DNA from: Faecalibacillus intestinalis
GTDB taxonomy: Bacteria > Bacillota_I > Bacilli_A > Erysipelotrichales > Coprobacillaceae
Assembly (NCBI RefSeq): GCF_003024685.1
Contig: NZ_PYLQ01000003.1
Span: 145,762 to 209,761, forward strand
Reading direction: 5' to 3'
DNA length: 64,000 nt
In this document: one piece after another, positions 19,301 to 28,198 of the stretch
Position numbering within the stretch: position 1 is the first letter of the stretch
Layout: each line of letters starts with the position of its first letter
Notes under the pieces: generated by a model
What the model was told of the DNA's origin: nothing
The model's input: the letters and a program-made list of their open reading frames with translations, nothing else
Databases searched by the model: none
Program-made: the position numbers and the translations under genes

Positions 19301-19950
19301 TGGCATATGCTGGTGGTGAATGGGATAATAATAAGTATTCAACTTTTATACCAGATAATGATGATATTATTCCAATTTGTGATGAGGATTATTTTGAAGA
19401 TGATATCTTAACAATGTTCATTGAATTTGTAAAAGTTGTGTATGATTCTGATACATTAGAAGAAAACTTGCAATTAATTGCGAATGCTTTAGGTGGTAAA
19501 GGAACACCTAGAGAAGTATTACGCAATTACTTTTTGAATGATTTCTTTAAGGATCATTGTAATACATATCAAGTAACAGGATCTGGTAAACGACCTATTT
19601 ATTGGTTGTTTGATAGTGGAAAGAAAAATGGTTTTAAAGCATTAGTTTATATACATAGATATACACCTGATCTAATTGCAAGAATGAGAACGGGGTATAT
19701 ACATCCCCAACAAGCTCGTTATAGAACTCAAATTGAAATGTTACAAGGACAAATTCATGATGCTTCTAATTCAAGTGAAAAGGTCAAGTTATCTAAACAA
19801 TTTAAGAAAATTAATGAGCAATTATTAGAATTGAATAAGTATGAAGAAGTTATTCACCATTGGGCAGATAAAATGGAACCAATGGATTTAGATGATGGTG
19901 TTAAAGTAAACTATGCTAAATTTCAAGAATTGTTAGCTAAGATAAAGTGA
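16393..19950 (+). CDS. pglX: BREX adenine-specific DNA methyltransferase PglX
   Basis: An 1185-residue N6-adenine methyltransferase. SAM-binding motif I is DPCMGSG (residues 302-308) and the catalytic motif is NPPY (481-484), preceded by FTPDWIVRYM, the usual pre-motif region. The large C-terminal part is the target-recognition and BREX-specific region. PglX marks host DNA at an asymmetric site, letting BREX tell phage from self; it also takes part in restriction. AAAGGAGA precedes the ATG. The gene is intact, without frameshift. An A8 tract near the 5' end (16446-16453) is noted but is ordinary for this AT content. Confidence 0.96.
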   Translation: MNKTAIKNYATWARTELIKKIAQKAYQFEVTETSLPEYNTDSVHGNLLSNEQKQQLNELIIQVKKHGYMHVIEEVAYTWFNRFIALRYMEVNNYLPQRVRVFTNESNELQPEILTDAMHIELDGLDKQKVFKLLEDNNKDELYKYLLLTLCNDMNRYLPEMFSSISDYKTLLLPDNLLEHEGVLFRLVNDMDEDTWSDQVQIIGWLYQYYNSELKDTVMKKKNYTKDDIPAATQLFTPDWIVRYMTENSLGRLWIDGHPNFDHSNWKYYLEEAKQNQDVLEQLNKIKEEHSKLKPEEIRVIDPCMGSGHILVYAFDVLMDIYRDAGWSDRDASKSILENNLYGLEIDERAYHLAYFAIMMKARFYNRRILSCNTEVNLVEIRESNYDVDDDVIEHLGECKNLGYYLLNTFKEAKEFGSILNLDCSIEQLNELVNKLDEVNKISNYGSLIDQADLIKLIDIFNPLLKQAKLLVQKYDVVITNPPYMAPSPKQKPFVQKHYPNSKTDLFAVFIDRNINFSKNKGYISMITQPSLTSLVSFEKLRKYLFSKKLFLSVLHMGRGIFGIDFGSLAFCICNDKIDAYIGKYFKLYNRTFQYITSDSIKELFLNARRDNNVRFDFSTYDTALEINKTNLNTGDKICYDACQNYFLDVPGIPFAYSMTRQMVDSYKNGILKNVFTTREGMATAGNDIFLRLWYEVSFLDINFKCMPYIYNTNTKWVPYNKGGDFRKWYGNNYYIVYWLEDGLAIKNNKDMKTGRVRSHNYNGEYAFRKGLTWSSISAGNISVRWCGEGFLFDSKGAKGFAANDNILYGILAFLNSSVTMEYLKVLAPTMDYKVGDISMLPFSNHLSQKSFLTNVKQCINYSKKDWDSFETSWDFKVHPLVKNHASTIGEAYNLWSKECEDRFNTLKSNEKELNRIFIEIYGLQGELDPYVEDKDVTVRKADLARDIKSFISYAVGCMFGRYSLDVEGLAYAGGEWDNNKYSTFIPDNDDIIPICDEDYFEDDILTMFIEFVKVVYDSDTLEENLQLIANALGGKGTPREVLRNYFLNDFFKDHCNTYQVTGSGKRPIYWLFDSGKKNGFKALVYIHRYTPDLIARMRTGYIHPQQARYRTQIEMLQGQIHDASNSSEKVKLSKQFKKINEQLLELNKYEEVIHHWADKMEPMDLDDGVKVNYAKFQELLAKIK

Positions 19951-19959
19951 GGAGGTATA

Positions 19960-20604
19960 TTGTTTGTGAAAAAGGTTATAATTAACACTTTCAACGATGA
20001 CGTTGATAAAAATGCGTACATGAATTGGAGATTAAATCATCATGAACCAATTCAAAATATGATAGTTATGGCTGATGGATACATGACAAGTGTTATAGTA
20101 AATGCAAAATCATGTTTAGAAAATACTTTTGATAAAACAGCTGACATCTTAATTTTTCCTATGTTTTTTTCACTTAATCAAGGTATTGAATTATATTTAA
20201 AATCTATTTGCTGGTCTTTGAACATTTTATTAAATTACAAGTCAAAATATGGAAAGAATCATGATATAAGAAATATTTGGTTTTTAGTAAAAAATAAAAT
20301 TAACGAATTTGGATTCAATGAAGAGAGACCTGAAGATTCTTTTAATAAAATGGTCAAGAATATTGAACCTTATCTAAATGAACTTGCCAATTATTTAAAA
20401 AAAGATAACATAAATGATTATCATCATAATATAGATTTTAGTCGTTATCCTGTAAATAATAGAGATGAATATCATTTTTTTGTCAATCAATTTGACAATG
20501 TAACAGTAGATTTAGAAGTTATAAAAAAATTTGCTACACAGATTAATGGAGATTTAAAGTGCTTAACAGATTACTACTATGGGTTGGTAGTTGAAAGCTG
20601 GTAG
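19960..20604 (+). CDS. HEPN-like accessory protein inside the BREX operon
   Basis: A 214-residue protein between pglX and pglZ. A central helix pair resembles HEPN folds: the segment PMFFSLNQGIELYLKSI followed about 25 residues later by KNHDIRNIWFLV, the usual L-QA-E-LKA-L then H-L--L pattern. The R-x4-6-H catalytic motif of HEPN RNases is not evident, so it may be a non-catalytic or antitoxin-like member. GGAGG lies 4 bases before TTG (19960) and 10 before an in-frame GTG (19966); either could be the start. Ten bases after pglX and before pglZ, it is co-transcribed with BREX. HEPN is a tentative fold call. Confidence 0.5.
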   Translation: MFVKKVIINTFNDDVDKNAYMNWRLNHHEPIQNMIVMADGYMTSVIVNAKSCLENTFDKTADILIFPMFFSLNQGIELYLKSICWSLNILLNYKSKYGKNHDIRNIWFLVKNKINEFGFNEERPEDSFNKMVKNIEPYLNELANYLKKDNINDYHHNIDFSRYPVNNRDEYHFFVNQFDNVTVDLEVIKKFATQINGDLKCLTDYYYGLVVESW

Positions 20605-20635
20605 CAAGAATAGAAAAATAAGTAGGAGGTTCGGT

Positions 20636-23221
20636 ATGGCTATCGAAGATATAAAAAAAGAATTGGAACAAAGGTTTGCTGAACCTTTAGATGAATTCTA
20701 TAAAAGACGAATTATCTTTTGGAATGATGAAGATAGCGAGTTTATTGATGAAGTTAAAGATTTAGAATTATCTAATGCTAAGGTATTAATATTAGATGAT
20801 TCTAATCAATTTATTTCAAAAAAGTTATTATCTAATGATGATTTAGAAAATAACTATTTAGTTTACAATTCTTTAAATGTAAATCAAGAACATGATTGGT
20901 TTTTGGATATAAAGTTATATAGTGATGAATATCGTGCTGATAAAACTTCAAGATTAATGCAAGAAATGAATATTTTAAATATTCCTGAGTTAAGAAAAGA
21001 AGTAAGAAAATTTAAAGGTTTCTTTAAGGCTACCAGTAGGCGTAAATTGATTTCTTCTTTTGAAGGATCAATTGACAGTAAATCTACATTATATATGTCT
21101 ATATTATCGGCTATTGCATCTGTTAAAGATAGAAAACCAGATTATATTATAAAATCAGTAATGTCATCAGGAACGGATTTAGAAAATCCAATTAAATTAG
21201 ATTTATTAAAATATGGTGCTACAGGATTATTTTGGTCTATGGTACATAGAACAACAGGATTCAATAAATCAGAAAATATTGATGATTTAACAAATCATGT
21301 TGTATTGAGTGCAATTTCTAGAACGATATCTAGTAATGTATTAGATGGCTTAGAAGATAAATATTCTGATAAATATAGTGGTTTTTGTTACGATTTAATT
21401 TTTAATTGGTTGCATAGTAGTGATAAGGATTTATTTAAGCATGTCGGTGAGTATGTTACAAGTAATCTTCATTTGATTGATCGTTTTAATCAATTTGAAA
21501 TTAAAGATTTAGAAGATACAGATGTTTTACCAATTATTGATGAAATCATTTTATCAAAGCTTATGTATTTAATTTTTACTAGAACAATTGATAGTGATTC
21601 TATTATTAGTATTGTTGAAAAGAGAAGAACATCTTCTTGGTATGAAGATTATTCTTACTTCTATGATGGTATTTACCAAGTAGCATTAATGAATAAGTTT
21701 TACCTAGATCATGTAAATAGTTTCCATCATGTGAATGCTAAAGAAATGTGGGAAGCTTATATAAGTGATTATTATCAAATGGATAGTTTGTATAAAGAAT
21801 TTCATATTGCTTTTTCGATGTGTTTACAAACACTTCATCCTTCATTGGATGATGGGTTTAAGGATTTAGCTGATTATGTAGAAAAAGAATATAAAAATTG
21901 GTATTTAGATAAACTCGCATCTAATTGGAATAAAATCATTGAAGATGATTTAGGTGCTACAGGTAAAATTAAAGGAATACCACAACAAATTGATTTCTTT
22001 CAAGATGTTGTTAAAAATGTAGATGGGAAAGTATTTGTGATTATATCGGATGCTATGCGATATGATGTTGCTTATACACTTGCTAAACAATTAGAAATTG
22101 AAAAAAGAGCTGATGTTGAAATAAGTGCTCAGCAAGCTATTTATCCAACCATTACTAAATTTGGTATGGCTGCATTACTACCACATAGAAAACTCGAAGT
22201 GGTTAACAAAAATGATTCGTTAAAAGTTTTGATTGATGGTCAAATAAGTGAAATGAGTAATCGAGAAAATATATTAAAAAGATATGTTGAAAATAGTATT
22301 GTTTTAAAATATAAAGATGTTATTTCTATGAAACGTGTTGATAGGAGAAAAGCTTTTAAAGGAAAAGATGTCATTTATATTTATCATGATATAATTGATG
22401 CATATAGTCATAATGATGAATCATTTGTGTTCGAAGCGTGCGATAAAGCAGTTAATGAGATAATGAATCTAATAAGTATTATAGATGCTGATTTGCATGG
22501 GATTAACGCAATTATTACATCTGACCATGGTTTTTTATATACATATCAAGAATTAAATGAAGAAGATAAAATGGATAAATCATCATTTAAAAAAGATATC
22601 GTTGAACAAAGTCGACGTTATGTTATTACCACTGAACAAGCTAAACCAGACTTTCTAATGCCAATTAAAGGTATTTATAATAATTCTAATTTATTAGGAT
22701 TTTCTCCAAGGGAAAATATACGTATTAAAGGAAGGGGTGGCTTAAAATTTGTTCATGGAGGTACAAGTTTACAAGAAATATGCGTTCCCATCATAAAATA
22801 CAAGTCATTGAGATCTACGAATAAGTCATACAAAATTAATAAAGACAAATATGATATTAAACCAGTTACAATTTCATTACTATCTTCAAATAGAAAGATA
22901 AGCAATATGATATTTAACTTAAGTTTTTACCAAAAAGAAGCAGTAAAAGATAACTATATTGCATGTAATTATATGACTTATATTACAGATTCGGTTGGTA
23001 ATGAAGTAAGTGATAGACAAAAAATTATTGCGGATAAAACAAGTACTATACCTAAAGATAGAGAATTTAAATGCATATTTAATTTAAAATCTCAAAAATT
23101 TGATAATACTGAAACGTATTATTTAGTTATTGCTGATGAAGAAGGAATTCAAGTTCCTATTAAAGAAGAAATGCAAATTGATATTGCGATGGCAATTGAT
23201 GATTTTGAGTTCTTTGATTAA
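20636..23221 (+). CDS. pglZ: BREX alkaline-phosphatase-superfamily protein PglZ (type A)
   Basis: An 861-residue type 1 BREX PglZ. The start at 20636 is preferred because TAGGAGGT lies just upstream and MAIEDIKKELEQRF matches the family N-terminus; upstream in-frame codons overlap the HEPN-like gene. The PglZ domain shows VFVIISDAMRYDV (metal-binding Asp about 472) and TSDHGF (Asp-His about 630-631), the expected metal ligands of the alkaline phosphatase superfamily. The C-terminal ~150 residues form an extra beta-rich domain. In BREX, PglZ works with BrxB and BrxC; several homologues are nucleases rather than phosphatases. Confidence 0.95.
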   Translation: MAIEDIKKELEQRFAEPLDEFYKRRIIFWNDEDSEFIDEVKDLELSNAKVLILDDSNQFISKKLLSNDDLENNYLVYNSLNVNQEHDWFLDIKLYSDEYRADKTSRLMQEMNILNIPELRKEVRKFKGFFKATSRRKLISSFEGSIDSKSTLYMSILSAIASVKDRKPDYIIKSVMSSGTDLENPIKLDLLKYGATGLFWSMVHRTTGFNKSENIDDLTNHVVLSAISRTISSNVLDGLEDKYSDKYSGFCYDLIFNWLHSSDKDLFKHVGEYVTSNLHLIDRFNQFEIKDLEDTDVLPIIDEIILSKLMYLIFTRTIDSDSIISIVEKRRTSSWYEDYSYFYDGIYQVALMNKFYLDHVNSFHHVNAKEMWEAYISDYYQMDSLYKEFHIAFSMCLQTLHPSLDDGFKDLADYVEKEYKNWYLDKLASNWNKIIEDDLGATGKIKGIPQQIDFFQDVVKNVDGKVFVIISDAMRYDVAYTLAKQLEIEKRADVEISAQQAIYPTITKFGMAALLPHRKLEVVNKNDSLKVLIDGQISEMSNRENILKRYVENSIVLKYKDVISMKRVDRRKAFKGKDVIYIYHDIIDAYSHNDESFVFEACDKAVNEIMNLISIIDADLHGINAIITSDHGFLYTYQELNEEDKMDKSSFKKDIVEQSRRYVITTEQAKPDFLMPIKGIYNNSNLLGFSPRENIRIKGRGGLKFVHGGTSLQEICVPIIKYKSLRSTNKSYKINKDKYDIKPVTISLLSSNRKISNMIFNLSFYQKEAVKDNYIACNYMTYITDSVGNEVSDRQKIIADKTSTIPKDREFKCIFNLKSQKFDNTETYYLVIADEEGIQVPIKEEMQIDIAMAIDDFEFFD

Positions 23222-23225
23222 AATT

Positions 23226-23244
23226 AAAGAGCATCATGCTCTTT
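23226..23244 (+). repeat. Short hairpin after pglZ
   Basis: Perfect arms AAAGAGCA / TGCTCTTT with a TCA loop begin five bases after the pglZ stop. Only three T residues, part of the stem, follow. It may be a weak terminator or an mRNA processing or stability hairpin separating pglZ from brxL. Confidence 0.6.
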
Positions 23245-23246
23245 AT

Positions 23247-23293
23247 ATGAAATGATGGGTTTTAATGTTAGGTTCAACTCCTAACCATTTCAT
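23247..23293 (+). ncRNA. tRNA T-arm-like structure in the pglZ-brxL gap
   Basis: An outer stem ATGAAATG / CATTTCAT (23247-23254 with 23286-23293) stacks directly on an inner stem GTTAGG / CCTAAC (23267-23272 with 23280-23285) that closes the 7-base loop TTCAACT. The loop and flanking pairs read GGTTCAACTCC, the tRNA T-arm (B-box) consensus. A 12-base bulge replaces the D and anticodon arms, so this is not a tRNA. There is no CCA end. It may be a structured element of the BREX mRNA, a tRNA mimic, or a relic; folding is by eye. Confidence 0.45.
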
Positions 23294-23327
23294 CATAGTA
23301 TATTTTACAAAAATGTAAGGAGGATAT

Positions 23328-25367
23328 ATGACAGATAGAGAAGAATTAAAACAAAAACTACGTGATAATTTTGCTGGTAAGATAGTAAGAAAAGATTTAA
23401 CTAAAAAAATCAAAGAAGGAGCTAATGTTCCCGTCTATGTGTTGGAATTTCTTCTTGGTAAATATTGTGTATCAGATGATGAAGATATCATTGAGCGAGG
23501 AATTAGTAAAGTGAAGAAAATATTAGAAAAAAATTTTGTACGTTCCGATGAAGCACAAAAGACTTTATCGATTTTGCGCTCAAAAGGATTTTATTCAGTT
23601 ATTGATAAAATCACAATCAATTTAAATATCAAAACTGATACATATGAAGCAGAGTTTTCAAATTTAGGTATTAAAAATATACCAATTTCAGCCGAATATC
23701 CTGAAAAGTATGATCGATTATTATCAGGTGGTATTTGGTGTATGGTTCAACTTGAATATGATTATAATGAAGAAGATAAAAAATCAAGTCCTATTAAGAT
23801 TGCTAAATTGAATCCAATTCAAATGCCGCATGTTGATATTAATGAATTAAAAGAAGGACGAAAAGCTTTTACCAAAGAAGAATGGATAGACATACTTCTC
23901 CGTTCTATTGGTATGGAACCAGATGAATTAACAGAAAGAGAAAAATGGTTATTATTACTTCGTTTAGTACCATTAGTAGAAAATAATTATAATTTGTGTG
24001 AATTAGGTCCTAGAAGTACTGGTAAATCACATATTTATAAAGAAATATCGCCAAATAGTATCTTAGTTTCTGGTGGTCAAACGACAGTAGCAAATCTTTT
24101 CTATAATATGGGTAAAAGAACAATTGGTTTAGTTGGATTATGGGATTGTGTAGCTTTTGATGAAGTTGCAGGAATTAGGTTTAAAGATAAAGACGGTATT
24201 CAAATTATGAAAGATTATATGGCATCAGGATCCTTTGCAAGAGGAAAAGAAGAAAAATCAGCTAGTGCTTCAATGGTTTTTGTTGGCAATATTAATCAAG
24301 ATGTTGATATATTATTGCAAACTTCTTCGCTATTTGATCCATTTCCTCCTGAAATGGGAATGGATACAGCTTTTTTAGATCGTATTCATTGTTATTTACC
24401 TGGTTGGGAAGTGCCTAAATTTAGACCTGATCATTTTACTGATGATTATGGATTTATTACTGATTATTTTGCTGAATTTATTAGAGAATTAAGAAAGACT
24501 CAAGAAAGCGATGCCTTAGATAAGTATTTTAAATTAGGTAAAAACTTAAATCAAAGAGATACGATTTCAGTTAGAAAAACAGTATCAGGATTAGTTAAAT
24601 TGATTTATCCTAATGGTAAATATGACAAAGAAGAATTAGAAGAAATTATCCGAATTGCTTTAGAAATGAGAAGACGTGTTAAGGAACAATTAAAGAAGAT
24701 AGGCGGAATGGAATTCTACGATGTTAATTTTTCATATATTGATAATGATACATTTGAAGAAAAGTATGTATCAGTACCAGAACAAGGTTCTAGTACTTTA
24801 ATTCCTGAGGGAATTTGTAATCCAGGACATATTTATACTGTTTCAAGTGGTAAATCAGGCATGATTGGTTTATTTAGATTAGAAACACAAATATTACCTG
24901 GCAATGGTAAATTGACATGCAACGGAATTGGTAATGATAGAGAAGCCAGAGAAAGTACTCAAAATGCTTTTAATTATTTAAAAGCAAATAGTAATAGAAT
25001 AAGTCAATCAATAAGTACAACAACTAAGGATTATATTATTCAGTATCAAGACTTACAAGGTATTGGTATGACAAATAAATTATCTTTACCAACATTGATT
25101 GCAATATGTTCAATTGCTTTAACAAGACCAACACTTAGTTCATTAGCAATATTAGGTGATATTAGTGTTAGTGGAACTGTCTCAAAAGTTGATAATTTAG
25201 CTAATACATTACAAGTATGCTTGGATTCAGGAGCAAAAAGGGTTTTGTTACCTATTACATCAGCTGGTGATTTGGGTTCAGTTCCTCCTGAACTTGTTGG
25301 ATGCTTTAATTTGATTTTCTTTAATGATGCAGAAGATGCTGTTTTTAAAGCATTGGGGGTGGAATAG
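23328..25367 (+). CDS. brxL: BREX protein BrxL (AAA+ / Lon-like)
   Basis: A 679-residue BrxL. Walker A GPRSTGKSH is at residues 227-235 and Walker B WDCVAFDEV at 272-280; the C-terminal ~180 residues form the Lon-protease-like domain (LSSLAILGDISVSG, then LDSGAKRVLLP). The usual Lon serine context is not obvious (LPTLIAICS), so proteolysis is doubtful. BrxL is known as an MCM-related AAA+ DNA-binding ring needed for phage exclusion but not for methylation. AAGGAGGATATATG gives a clear start. It is separated from pglZ by 106 bases with two hairpins, suggesting its dose may be set separately. Confidence 0.95.
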   Translation: MTDREELKQKLRDNFAGKIVRKDLTKKIKEGANVPVYVLEFLLGKYCVSDDEDIIERGISKVKKILEKNFVRSDEAQKTLSILRSKGFYSVIDKITINLNIKTDTYEAEFSNLGIKNIPISAEYPEKYDRLLSGGIWCMVQLEYDYNEEDKKSSPIKIAKLNPIQMPHVDINELKEGRKAFTKEEWIDILLRSIGMEPDELTEREKWLLLLRLVPLVENNYNLCELGPRSTGKSHIYKEISPNSILVSGGQTTVANLFYNMGKRTIGLVGLWDCVAFDEVAGIRFKDKDGIQIMKDYMASGSFARGKEEKSASASMVFVGNINQDVDILLQTSSLFDPFPPEMGMDTAFLDRIHCYLPGWEVPKFRPDHFTDDYGFITDYFAEFIRELRKTQESDALDKYFKLGKNLNQRDTISVRKTVSGLVKLIYPNGKYDKEELEEIIRIALEMRRRVKEQLKKIGGMEFYDVNFSYIDNDTFEEKYVSVPEQGSSTLIPEGICNPGHIYTVSSGKSGMIGLFRLETQILPGNGKLTCNGIGNDREARESTQNAFNYLKANSNRISQSISTTTKDYIIQYQDLQGIGMTNKLSLPTLIAICSIALTRPTLSSLAILGDISVSGTVSKVDNLANTLQVCLDSGAKRVLLPITSAGDLGSVPPELVGCFNLIFFNDAEDAVFKALGVE

Positions 25368-25433
25368 GCAGGCGGTTTATTTTTTACAAGGATATTACAA
25401 TAATAAATTATGAATATGTAAAGGAGATATAAA

Positions 25434-25697
25434 ATGTTAGATAGTATTAATACTAAAAGAAAAAGTGATGATTTTGAAGAAAAAATAAAGGAAGTGTATG
25501 ATAAATATTGTGAGATGGATATAGACGAAAAGTATTTAGAATTATGGAATTCTTTTGTGGAATTAATAGAATATATTCAACAAATTGATTCGGGAAATGA
25601 AATGTCTGCTTCTGAAGCGATTAATTTAATGAAGGAATTGGGTATGTCTAATGATGATTTGAAAGATTTATTAATGGCAAGTATGAAAAATGGATAA
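25434..25697 (+). CDS. 87-residue protein paired with FRG-domain gene
   Basis: A small, acidic, all-helical protein (DDFEEKIKEVYDKYCEM... then SASEAINLMKELGMSNDDLKDLL). I recognise no family. AAAGGAGATATAAA precedes the ATG. Its last codons overlap the ATG of the FRG gene by 8 bases, so the two are translationally coupled and probably act together, for example as partner or antitoxin to the FRG protein. It sits 66 bases after brxL with no visible terminator, so it may be part of the BREX transcript. Confidence 0.7.
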   Translation: MLDSINTKRKSDDFEEKIKEVYDKYCEMDIDEKYLELWNSFVELIEYIQQIDSGNEMSASEAINLMKELGMSNDDLKDLLMASMKNG

Positions 25698-26571
25698 AAA
25701 AAAGATTACTAGTGTTTCAAACTTTATTGAAATAATTGAGCAATTTCAGTCTAAAAATCTTTTAGGGCAAATTTATTATCGAGGACAACACAACGGACTC
25801 AAACAAAATTGGAAATTAATACCATCATTTTATAGAAAAAAGAAAACACATGAGAGAATACCGTTCTATAATGATTTAAACGAGGAATTGAATAGTATAT
25901 ATAAATTTGTTGAAAAAAATGTAGATTATTTTAATAATATTGATTTTAGTGATATTATAAGTATATTAAATATTTTACAACATTATGGTTTTCCTACAAG
26001 AGTATTGGATGTGACAAATAATCCATTAGTGGCATTATATTTTGCTTTAGAAAATATTGAACCTACTGACAATCCGGTTGTTTATCTTATTAAAAGTAAT
26101 AAATGTTATTCTGGATATTTTACAAATCAAATGCTGAATGATTTTTATTATGAAGAAAAAGTCAAAGACAAAGTTGTAATGGTCAATGGAAGTGTGTTAT
26201 CTGACAGAATTAAGAATCAAAAAGGTGATTTTATTCTTTTTTTTGAAGAAGAAGATATTCATTCTATAGAAAATTTCAGGATAGAAGAAATTTCTATAGA
26301 AAAAGCTGCACTAAAAAAGATAAAAAAAGAATTAGACATTCTAGGAATAAATAAGAGTACTATTTATCCTTCTTTGGAGGAGGAATCCACAAAATTCACA
26401 GCATTGTTAGATAATTCTGAAGAAGAATTTATTAAAATGGCAAAGTATTTTAATTTTGGAATAAACAAAGCTAATAATGTTATAAAAAATGATCTCAACA
26501 AAAATAGAAAATATCTAAAAAAGCCTGGTGCTATTGCTACAATTAATACAAAAAATCGAAAAAGAAAATAG
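25690..26571 (+). CDS. FRG-domain protein
   Basis: A 293-residue protein with an FRG domain: YYRGQ at residues 29-33, an IPSFYRK segment, and LQHYGFPTRVLDVTNNPLVALYFALE at about 96-121, which are the hallmark motifs. FRG proteins are widespread in phages and defence loci and their activity is unsettled; a possible ADP-ribosyl or nucleotide-related function has been guessed from fold but I cannot confirm it. The C-terminal ~110 residues are Lys-rich and helical. It follows BREX and overlaps an 87-residue gene, so it is a likely accessory defence gene. Confidence 0.85.
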   Translation: MDKKKITSVSNFIEIIEQFQSKNLLGQIYYRGQHNGLKQNWKLIPSFYRKKKTHERIPFYNDLNEELNSIYKFVEKNVDYFNNIDFSDIISILNILQHYGFPTRVLDVTNNPLVALYFALENIEPTDNPVVYLIKSNKCYSGYFTNQMLNDFYYEEKVKDKVVMVNGSVLSDRIKNQKGDFILFFEEEDIHSIENFRIEEISIEKAALKKIKKELDILGINKSTIYPSLEEESTKFTALLDNSEEEFIKMAKYFNFGINKANNVIKNDLNKNRKYLKKPGAIATINTKNRKRK

Positions 26572-26634
26572 AATTATTTATAATGATATTTTATTTTCTT
26601 CCGCTTATTAGCTTATGTGTAAACTTCATTTCAT

Positions 26635-26663
26635 TTGATACCACTTTTGCATAATGCTATGAT
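26635..26663 (+). promoter_or_regulatory. Promoter upstream of decayed OYE gene
   Basis: -35 TTGATA (26635-26640), 17-base spacer, extended -10 TGC-TATGAT (26658-26663 for the hexamer). An AGGAGGAAAAAGG ribosome site follows about 25 bases later, so control elements remain although the gene is broken. Confidence 0.65.
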
Positions 26664-26704
26664 TAAGAGAAAAAAAGCAAACGCTTAGGAGGAAAAAGGA
26701 ATAT

Positions 26705-28058
26705 TTGAAATTATTTGAACCGATACAGATTCGTGGCATGGAATTAAAAAATCGTATTATGATGTCTGCGATAGGTACGCATGAAAGTGTGGAAAGTGAA
26801 GGCAGAAAAAGTGTTATAGATAAGTTGATTGCTTATCATGTAGCACGTGCTAAGGGTGGCAATGGTTTAAATACGGTTGAGGTTACTGCTGTTGACAAAG
26901 CAAGTGCACATTTTGGATTTTTATTTATAGCTGAAGATAAGTATACTAATGGCTTAAAAAAATTAAATGATGTAGTACATGATGCTGGTGATAAAACATG
27001 TATTCAACTTTGGCAAGGAGGTTTAGCTGTTGCTTTAGATTAAAAAGCAAAAATTCTAGTTCCAAATGATATACCAGTAAATGCAGAATATACTATGCAA
27101 GAAATTACTTTTGAGAGATTATTAGATGTCATTAATAAGTTTGGTGAGGTAGCTAAATGTTCAGTTGAAGCTGGATTTGATTTTTTAGAATTTCATTGTG
27201 CTCATAATTATTTACCACACTCAATGCTTTCTAGTGGAATCAATCATCGAAGTAATGAATGGGGTGGGAGTTTTGAAAATCAATAGAAATTTCCACTTTA
27301 ATGTATTAAAGCTATTCGTCAAAATATACCAGAAGACATGCCTCTATTTTTGAAAATAGATTGTCATGATGATATGCTTGAAAGTGGATTAATTCTTAAA
27401 GAAGTGATTGACTTTTGTAAAGATGCCAAAGAATATGGTGTCAATGTTTTAAATATATCACGTGGAAATATTATAACAGCTGTAACTCTTTATGAAGTAG
27501 CTCCTGTAGATATTAAAAATGGATTCAATGTAGAAGATGGTGAACGTATTCGTAAAGAAACAGGAAAGTTTACAATGCCTTGTGGACGTATCAATACTCC
27601 TGAAGTTGCTGAAAAGATATTAGAAGATGATAAAGCAGATTTAATTGTAATGGCGCGTGCGCAACTTGTCGATGCAAATTTTTGTAATAAAGCTAAAAAT
27701 GGTCAAGTGAATCAAATTCGTTATTGTATTGGATGTAATCAAGGCTGTTATGATTACTTTTGTAATTCTTTGTATAATCCAAGTATCAAACATATTACGT
27801 GAATAAGAAATCCAGGATTATTAGAAGAAGCAACAGATAGTCTCTCTATGACTTTACATCCTAAAAAAGTTGTTATTGCAAGTGGAAAAGAATATTTATA
27901 AGATGGTGTTATTATGGTAGTTGTTTTAAATCAAATGACACAAGTGATTATGAAAAACTTGACATATCAACTCATATTATTGGTGATTGTAAAAAAGCAA
28001 ATTTTGCTTTGATGCGTTTAGAGATGCATGTTATGCAGTATTAGATATTAATAAATAA
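26705..28058 (+). pseudogene. Old Yellow Enzyme / 2,4-dienoyl-CoA reductase-type gene, decayed
   Basis: One frame from TTG 26705 reads a flavin oxidoreductase start (LFEPIQIRGMELKNRIMMSA) and continues through the TIM barrel (FHCAHNYLPHSMLSSGIN, GGSFEN, CIGCNQGCYD iron-sulfur cysteines). It is interrupted by TAA at 27041, TAG at 27284, TAA shortly after, and TGA at 27800. A final piece in shifted frames reads THIIGDCKKANFAL then DAFRDACYAVLDI, the end of the NAD(P)-binding domain. Intact members are about 640 residues; most of the FAD/NAD domain is deleted here. All three stop codons occur, so recoding is not the explanation. Confidence 0.88.
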
Positions 28059-28062
28059 TAAT

Positions 28063-28105
28063 AAAACAGGATGAACAACAATTCTGTTGTAATATTCCTG
28101 TTTTT
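28063..28105 (+). terminator. Terminator after decayed OYE gene
   Basis: Outer arms AAAACAGGA / TCCTGTTTT and an inner ACAACA / TGTTGT stem, ending in T residues. Confidence 0.75.
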
Positions 28106-28198
28106 AAATTATTTTTAGAATTAGTATGGAACAATTATTAAATATGATAAAATTAGATAAAAGAAAGTTGATTATAATAGTTTAAAACCAAAGGAGAT

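Noticed and set aside
23247..23293. A true tRNA gene at the T-arm motif
   Set aside because: There is no room for D and anticodon arms (12 bases only) and no CCA end.
26705..28058. Stop-codon recoding in the OYE-like gene
   Set aside because: TAA, TAG and TGA all interrupt the gene and further frameshifts and a large deletion follow; ordinary genes nearby use the same stops normally.
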